DNA from: Actinomycetota bacterium
Lineage (GTDB): Bacteria > Actinomycetota > Acidimicrobiia > Acidimicrobiales > Microtrichaceae
NCBI GenBank assembly: GCA_005777415.1
Contig: SXMI01000304.1
Location: forward strand, 1 to 8,943
DNA length: 8,943 nt
Direction: 5' to 3'
Made by a program: the position numbers and the translations under genes
Shown here: in pieces, positions 5,460 through 8,943 of the stretch
Position numbering within the stretch: position 1 is the first letter of the stretch
Layout: each line of letters starts with the position of its first letter
The notes under the pieces: generated by a model
The model's input: only the letters and a program-made list of their open reading frames with translations
Database searches by the model: none
What the model was told of the DNA's origin: nothing

Positions 5460-7223
5460 ATGTCCGCCGACGAGTGCGCCCCGTACGGTCGGAGCGACGT
5501 CGAGTACCCCCGAACGGATGTGACGGTGACCTCAACCAGATGGAGATCGACAACTGATCCCGCCCCGGTGGACGAACCCGCGGTCGTCCCACCGCGTCGT
5601 CGCCTGTCGTTGCTGCGGCTGCTGCTCGCCGTCCTCGTCGTGGCGGGCGGCGTCACGGGTGCGGTCCTCCTCGCGCAGCGGACGCTCGAGTCGACGACCA
5701 CCGGACTGAGCGAGGCGTGGTTCGCTCCCTACGTCGACGCCACCCTCGTGCCCACCTACCCCTTCGAGACGCCGCTCGACGATGGGGCAAAGGATGTCGT
5801 GCTGGGGTTCGTCGTCGCCGGCCGCGACGGCGAGTGCGAACCGACCTGGGGCACCTTCGTCGATCTCGACGGCGCGGCGACGTCGTTCGACCTCGATCGG
5901 CGGATCGCCCGCCTGCGATCCGCTGGTGGTGAGCCGATCGTCTCCTTCGGTGGGCTCATCAACGATGAGCTGGCGTTGCGCTGCCAGACCCCCGAGGACC
6001 TCGCCGACGCCTACCGCAAGGTGATCGACCGCTACGACCTCTCCACGATCGACATCGACGTCGAAGGTGAGGCCCAGGGGGATCAGCCCGCCAACGAGCG
6101 ACGGGCGGCCGCCCTCCGGATCCTCCAGGATGAGGCGGTCGAACGGGGCGAGGAGCTCGCCGTGTGGTTGACGGTGCCGGTCGGGCTCGACGGCATGACC
6201 TCGGCAGGTCTCCAGATGGTGCTGACGACGCTGGACGGCGGCGTGGACCTCACCGGCGTCAACGGGATGGTGATGGACTACGGCGCCGGGCGACCGCCGT
6301 CGGTCTCGATGAGCCAGGCCTCCGAGCAGGCGCTCGTCGCACTGCACGGTCAGCTCTCCCGGGCCTACCAGAGCACCGGGGCCACGATGTCCGAGTCCGA
6401 CGTCTGGGCCCGTGTCGGCGCCACCCCGATGATCGGACAGAACGACACGGTCGACGACGTGTTCACGCTCGGGGACGCCCGTGCCCTGCTCGAGTTCGCC
6501 CAGCGTCGGGGTCTGGGGCGACTCTCGATGTGGTCGGCCAACCGGGACGCTCCGTGCGGCAAGCAGATCGAGGGCGCAACCGTGAGCAACACCTGCAGCG
6601 ACGAGGACCAGCGCCCGGGTGAGTTCGCCGCGACTCTCAACCAGTTGTCCGGTCGGCCGGTGGCGGTCGGCTCGGCTGCCTCGAGTGTGCCAGCGGGTTC
6701 CGGGGATCGCCCCTCGGTGCGCGCCGTGGTCGACGACGCCCGCACCAGCCCCTACCCCATCTGGCAGGCCGAGACGGTGTACGTGATGGGCGAGAAGGTC
6801 GTCTGGCACGGCAACGTGTTCGAGGCCAAGTGGTGGACGAAGAACGACATGCCGGATGCGCCGGTCGAGAACGAGTGGGACACGCCCTGGCGGTTCCTCG
6901 GCCCGGTCCTCGCCACGGACAGGCCACCGCCGAGGCCGAACGTCCCCGACGGTACGTACCCCAAGTGGTCGGAGCTGGTGTCCTACTCCAAGGGCACCCG
7001 GGTGCTCCACCAGGGGCTCGCCTACGAGGCGAAGTGGTTCACGCTGGGCGACACGCCCCGCTCCGACCGGCCGTGGGAGAGCCCGTGGCAGGTCGTCGAC
7101 GACGTGGAGGCGACCTCCGACCCGGACGAGCCGGCGGCCGCGCCGCCATCGACGGCCCCCCGGACCGCCTCGGCCGGATCGGCGGCCGTCCCCTCCGGCG
7201 GTGGCGCCGCATCCAAGCCCTGA
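5460..7223 (+). CDS. Membrane-anchored GH18 chitinase-like protein with two CBM5/12-like modules
   Basis: A 587-residue surface protein. A cytoplasmic N-terminus of about 48 residues ends in PPRRR, followed by one membrane segment at about 50-72, either a signal anchor or an uncleaved signal peptide. The catalytic domain (about 85-400) is of glycoside hydrolase family 18: SFGG at 162-165, TIDIDVE at 196-202 with Asp198, Asp200 and the catalytic Glu202, NGMVMDYG at 268-275, and the C-terminal barrel strand MWSANRD at 357-363. These last two motifs resemble the bacterial/archaeal chitinase branch typified by the second catalytic domain of Pyrococcus furiosus chitinase. Two chitin-binding modules follow at about 431-480 and 498-548, each with the YPxW ... 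AKWW/F-T ... W pattern of CBM5/12. A Pro/Ala/Ser-rich tail ends the protein. The start ATG is chosen because GGATGGA lies nine bases upstream and because longer in-frame options would run into the divergent glycosyltransferase. Likely role: cutting or binding a chitin-like polymer at the cell surface. Confidence 0.9.
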   Translation: MSADECAPYGRSDVEYPRTDVTVTSTRWRSTTDPAPVDEPAVVPPRRRLSLLRLLLAVLVVAGGVTGAVLLAQRTLESTTTGLSEAWFAPYVDATLVPTYPFETPLDDGAKDVVLGFVVAGRDGECEPTWGTFVDLDGAATSFDLDRRIARLRSAGGEPIVSFGGLINDELALRCQTPEDLADAYRKVIDRYDLSTIDIDVEGEAQGDQPANERRAAALRILQDEAVERGEELAVWLTVPVGLDGMTSAGLQMVLTTLDGGVDLTGVNGMVMDYGAGRPPSVSMSQASEQALVALHGQLSRAYQSTGATMSESDVWARVGATPMIGQNDTVDDVFTLGDARALLEFAQRRGLGRLSMWSANRDAPCGKQIEGATVSNTCSDEDQRPGEFAATLNQLSGRPVAVGSAASSVPAGSGDRPSVRAVVDDARTSPYPIWQAETVYVMGEKVVWHGNVFEAKWWTKNDMPDAPVENEWDTPWRFLGPVLATDRPPPRPNVPDGTYPKWSELVSYSKGTRVLHQGLAYEAKWFTLGDTPRSDRPWESPWQVVDDVEATSDPDEPAAAPPSTAPRTASAGSAAVPSGGGAASKP

Positions 7224-7237
7224 CCGCCCTGGTCCCG

Positions 7238-7255
7238 CGGCGGCCGGTGCCGCCG
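7238..7255. terminator. GC hairpin after the GH18 gene
   Basis: CGGCGGC at 7238-7244 pairs perfectly with GCCGCCG at 7249-7255 around a 4-base loop (CGGT), 14 bases after the GH18 stop. It is positioned as a terminator between the GH18 gene and the next transcription unit. No U-tract follows. Confidence 0.45.
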
Positions 7256-7263
7256 AGCACCGC

Positions 7264-7269
7264 TACGGT
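7264..7269 (+). promoter_or_regulatory. Possible -10 element for the flavoprotein/SDR operon
   Basis: TACGGT matches TANNNT and lies nine bases after the GH18 hairpin. A transcript starting near A7276 would have a leader of about 40 bases before the GTG at 7317. It would exclude the in-frame TTG at 7269 as the translation start. No clear -35 box is visible. Confidence 0.35.
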
Positions 7270-7316
7270 TGGCCCATCGATCGGCCGTGATCGCGGCCGA
7301 CGCAGGGGACGTGGGG

Positions 7317-8462
7317 GTGGTCGTGGACACGATCGGCGTGGACCCGGAGCTGGTGGCGGCGATCGACGCGCTGTCGGACTCCGCCGATGACGGCGGGGTG
7401 TCGCCCGAGGCGATCGACCTGGTGGTCGACGCCGGATTGTTCGGCGTGAGCGTGCCCCGTGAGGTCGGCGGCTCCGACCTGCCCCTCGCGGACGTCGTCG
7501 AGGTCTGGCTGCAGCTCGCCCGGGCGGATGCGTCGACCGGGTGGTGCGTGTTCGCGGCCGACACGGCGCTCGCGTACTTCGGTGCGTACCTGCCGGACGA
7601 CGGCGTCGACCGCGTGCTGTCGGCCTCGGGGTTGGCCGGTCGGCTGCCGATCGTGGCCGGCCAGTTCGCCCCCAACGGCACGGCGGTCGCCAGTGACGCG
7701 GACTGGGTGGTCGACGGCGAGTACCGGTTCGGCAGCGGGATCCTGCACGCCGACCTGGCCGGTGCCGGGTTCTTCGCCACGCCGGCCGACGGCGGCAACA
7801 CCGCCTACCTGATGGGCTGCTTCCCGGCAGTCGAGATCGAGCCCCGGGGCAACTGGGACGTCCTGGGGCTCCGGGCCACGCAGTCGATCGACTACGGGGT
7901 CCACGGGGTCCGGGTACCGCAGGCCTGCGCGTTCGACTTCTTCGCGCCGGTGGTCCACCGGGGCTCGGCCAAGCACCGCTTCGGGGTGATCCCGCTCGCG
8001 GCCGTGGGCCACGCCGCCTGGGCGCTGGGTGTGGCCCGCCGGATGCTCGACGAACTCGCGCTCGTCGTCGCCTCGGGCACGCGCATGGGGGCAGCGAGCG
8101 CCATGGCCGACTCCGACCACGTGCTGATCGAACTGGCCCGACTCGAGTCCCGGCACCGGGCCGGTCACGCCTGGACGCTGCAGGTGGCCGAGGAGGCGGA
8201 GGCCGAGTGCGAGGCGTCCGGGGTGATGCTCTCGGAGGCGACCGCCAACCTGGTCCGGCAGGCCTGCGTCCACGTGAACCGCGAGTCGGTCGCCATCGCC
8301 CGGGAGGCCTACTCGTTGGCGGGCACGGCGGCGCTGCGGGACGGGCCCCTGCAGCGATGCTTCCGGGACCTGCACGCCGGGGCCCAGCACTACTTCGCCT
8401 CCGACGCACCCAGCGTGGACTTCGCCCGGACCGTCCTGGCCGCGGCCGGACCGGAGGCGTGA
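7317..8462 (+). CDS. Acyl-CoA dehydrogenase-fold flavoprotein, HsaA/DszC-like
   Basis: A protein of about 381 residues with the acyl-CoA dehydrogenase fold. The N-terminal helical domain carries DAGLFGVSVPREVGG at about 38-52, the middle beta domain VDGEYRFGSGILHA at 132-145 and WDVLGLRATQS at 180-190, and the C-terminal helical domain ends in LQRCFRDLHAGAQHY at about 345-359. That C-terminal pattern, and the absence of the YEG-type catalytic Glu region of true acyl-CoA dehydrogenases, is typical of the family with the 'type 2' C-terminal domain, which includes two-component flavin monooxygenases such as HsaA and DszC. The substrate is unknown. The start is uncertain: GTG 7317 has AGGGGA at 7304-7309 with seven bases of spacing; TTG 7269, GTG 7287 and GTG 7323 are alternatives. 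A short-chain dehydrogenase gene follows after one base, so the two are cotranscribed and probably act in one oxidative or catabolic pathway. Confidence 0.87.
   Translation: MVVDTIGVDPELVAAIDALSDSADDGGVSPEAIDLVVDAGLFGVSVPREVGGSDLPLADVVEVWLQLARADASTGWCVFAADTALAYFGAYLPDDGVDRVLSASGLAGRLPIVAGQFAPNGTAVASDADWVVDGEYRFGSGILHADLAGAGFFATPADGGNTAYLMGCFPAVEIEPRGNWDVLGLRATQSIDYGVHGVRVPQACAFDFFAPVVHRGSAKHRFGVIPLAAVGHAAWALGVARRMLDELALVVASGTRMGAASAMADSDHVLIELARLESRHRAGHAWTLQVAEEAEAECEASGVMLSEATANLVRQACVHVNRESVAIAREAYSLAGTAALRDGPLQRCFRDLHAGAQHYFASDAPSVDFARTVLAAAGPEA
8453..8457 (+). promoter_or_regulatory. Ribosome binding site of the SDR gene
   Basis: GGAGG sits six bases before the ATG at 8464, inside the last codons of the upstream flavoprotein gene. 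It is the best Shine-Dalgarno match in the window and fixes the start of the next gene. The one-base gap between stop and start points to translational coupling. Confidence 0.8.
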
Positions 8463-8463
8463 C

Positions 8464-8943
8464 ATGGTCCGCTCGACCGGGGACGGCGACGTGATCGACC
8501 TGGGCGGGGCGAGCGTGCTCGTCACCGGCGGGGCGAGCGGGATCGGCCGGGGGTTGGCGGCGGCCGTCGCCTCGTCGGGCGCCGGAGTGGTGACACTGCT
8601 CGACGTCGAGGCGCCGGCGCTGGAGTCCACGGCCGCGGCGCTCGCCGGGGAGTTCCCCGACGCGGTCGTGCGCACCGAGCACGCCGACGTCACGGACGCC
8701 GACGCCGTCGATGCGGCGGTCGAGCGGACCTGGGACGCCACGGGCGGCATCGACCTGGCGTTCCTGAACGCCGGGGTGTTCGCCGGGGGTCGGGTCTGGC
8801 AGTCGACGGACGACGACTGGACCTGGGTGCAGTCGGTCAACGTCGGCGGGGTCGTCCACGGTGTCCGGGCCGTCGTGCCCCGGATGATCGAGCGCGGCAC
8901 CCCGGCGACCGTGGTGGTCACGGCGTCCGTGGCCGGCGTGGTG
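8464..8943 (+). CDS. Short-chain dehydrogenase/reductase, N-terminal part
   Basis: This frame stays open to the window end, giving the first 160 residues of a classical SDR, an NAD(P)-dependent oxidoreductase with a Rossmann fold. Visible motifs are TGGASGIG at 21-28 (dinucleotide binding), an acidic residue Asp47 at the end of the second strand that favours NAD over NADP, ADVTD with Asp75, LNAG at 101-104, Asn126 of the fourth helix, and TASVAG with the catalytic Ser155. The YxxxK catalytic pair should follow just beyond the edge. The start is supported by GGAGG six bases upstream. It follows the acyl-CoA dehydrogenase-fold gene by one base. The family covers many substrates (alcohols, steroids, 3-hydroxyacyl groups), so no specific reaction is assigned. 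Confidence 0.93.
   Translation, partial: MVRSTGDGDVIDLGGASVLVTGGASGIGRGLAAAVASSGAGVVTLLDVEAPALESTAAALAGEFPDAVVRTEHADVTDADAVDAAVERTWDATGGIDLAFLNAGVFAGGRVWQSTDDDWTWVQSVNVGGVVHGVRAVVPRMIERGTPATVVVTASVAGVV

Noticed and set aside
6042..6068. GH18 active site with Ser195 in place of the first Asp of the DxxDxDxE motif, suggesting a dead enzyme
   Set aside because: The catalytic Glu202 and Asp200 are present, and the chitinase branch with the MDYG and MWSxNRD motifs often lacks the first Asp, as far as I recall. An inactive enzyme is therefore not supported.
7039..8921. Two long open frames on the - strand over the flavoprotein and SDR genes
   Set aside because: They overlap each other and two genes with clear family motifs on the + strand. 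Their translations are Pro/Arg/Gly-rich without domains.

Overview
This is a GC-rich chromosomal stretch with strong G/C at third codon positions. The order prfB-ftsE-ftsX is typical of Actinomycetota. The weak Shine-Dalgarno sequences, the GTG starts and the kind of accessory genes suggest a free-living high-GC actinobacterium, possibly of the Acidimicrobiia; that last placement is a guess. I see no tRNA, rRNA, CRISPR array, transposase or phage gene.

Layout from left to right. (1) Positions 1-2081 hold a conserved core block on the + strand: the 3' end of prfB (release factor 2), a 194-base spacer with two nearly identical GC hairpins and a possible promoter, then ftsE and ftsX six bases apart (the divisome ABC-type complex). 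(2) At 2137-2727 (+) is a small cytoplasmic thioredoxin-fold protein with a CNHC active site. It sits where many actinobacteria carry smpB. (3) Positions 2754-7223 hold a divergent pair. A large membrane GT2 processive polysaccharide synthase is on the - strand. A membrane-anchored GH18 chitinase-like protein with two chitin-binding (CBM5/12-like) modules is on the + strand. They share an intergenic region of about 70 bases that contains an inverted repeat. (4) At 7317-8943 (+) is the start of a separate operon: an acyl-CoA dehydrogenase-fold flavoprotein closer to the HsaA/DszC monooxygenase type, followed one base later by a short-chain dehydrogenase cut by the window end.

The most interesting unit is the divergent GT2/GH18 pair. 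All catalytic motifs of a cellulose/chitin/poly-GlcNAc-type synthase are present, and the neighbour has a chitinase fold with binding modules on the outer face. The simplest reading is a two-gene system that makes an extracellular beta-glycan and trims, anchors or remodels it. The synthase also has an unusually long, mostly helical insertion between its first Asp motif and its DxD motif, and a long hydrophilic C-terminal tail. The polymer is not known from sequence.

GC-rich hairpins without U-tracts lie at most gene boundaries, and at two of them the hairpin is duplicated in tandem.
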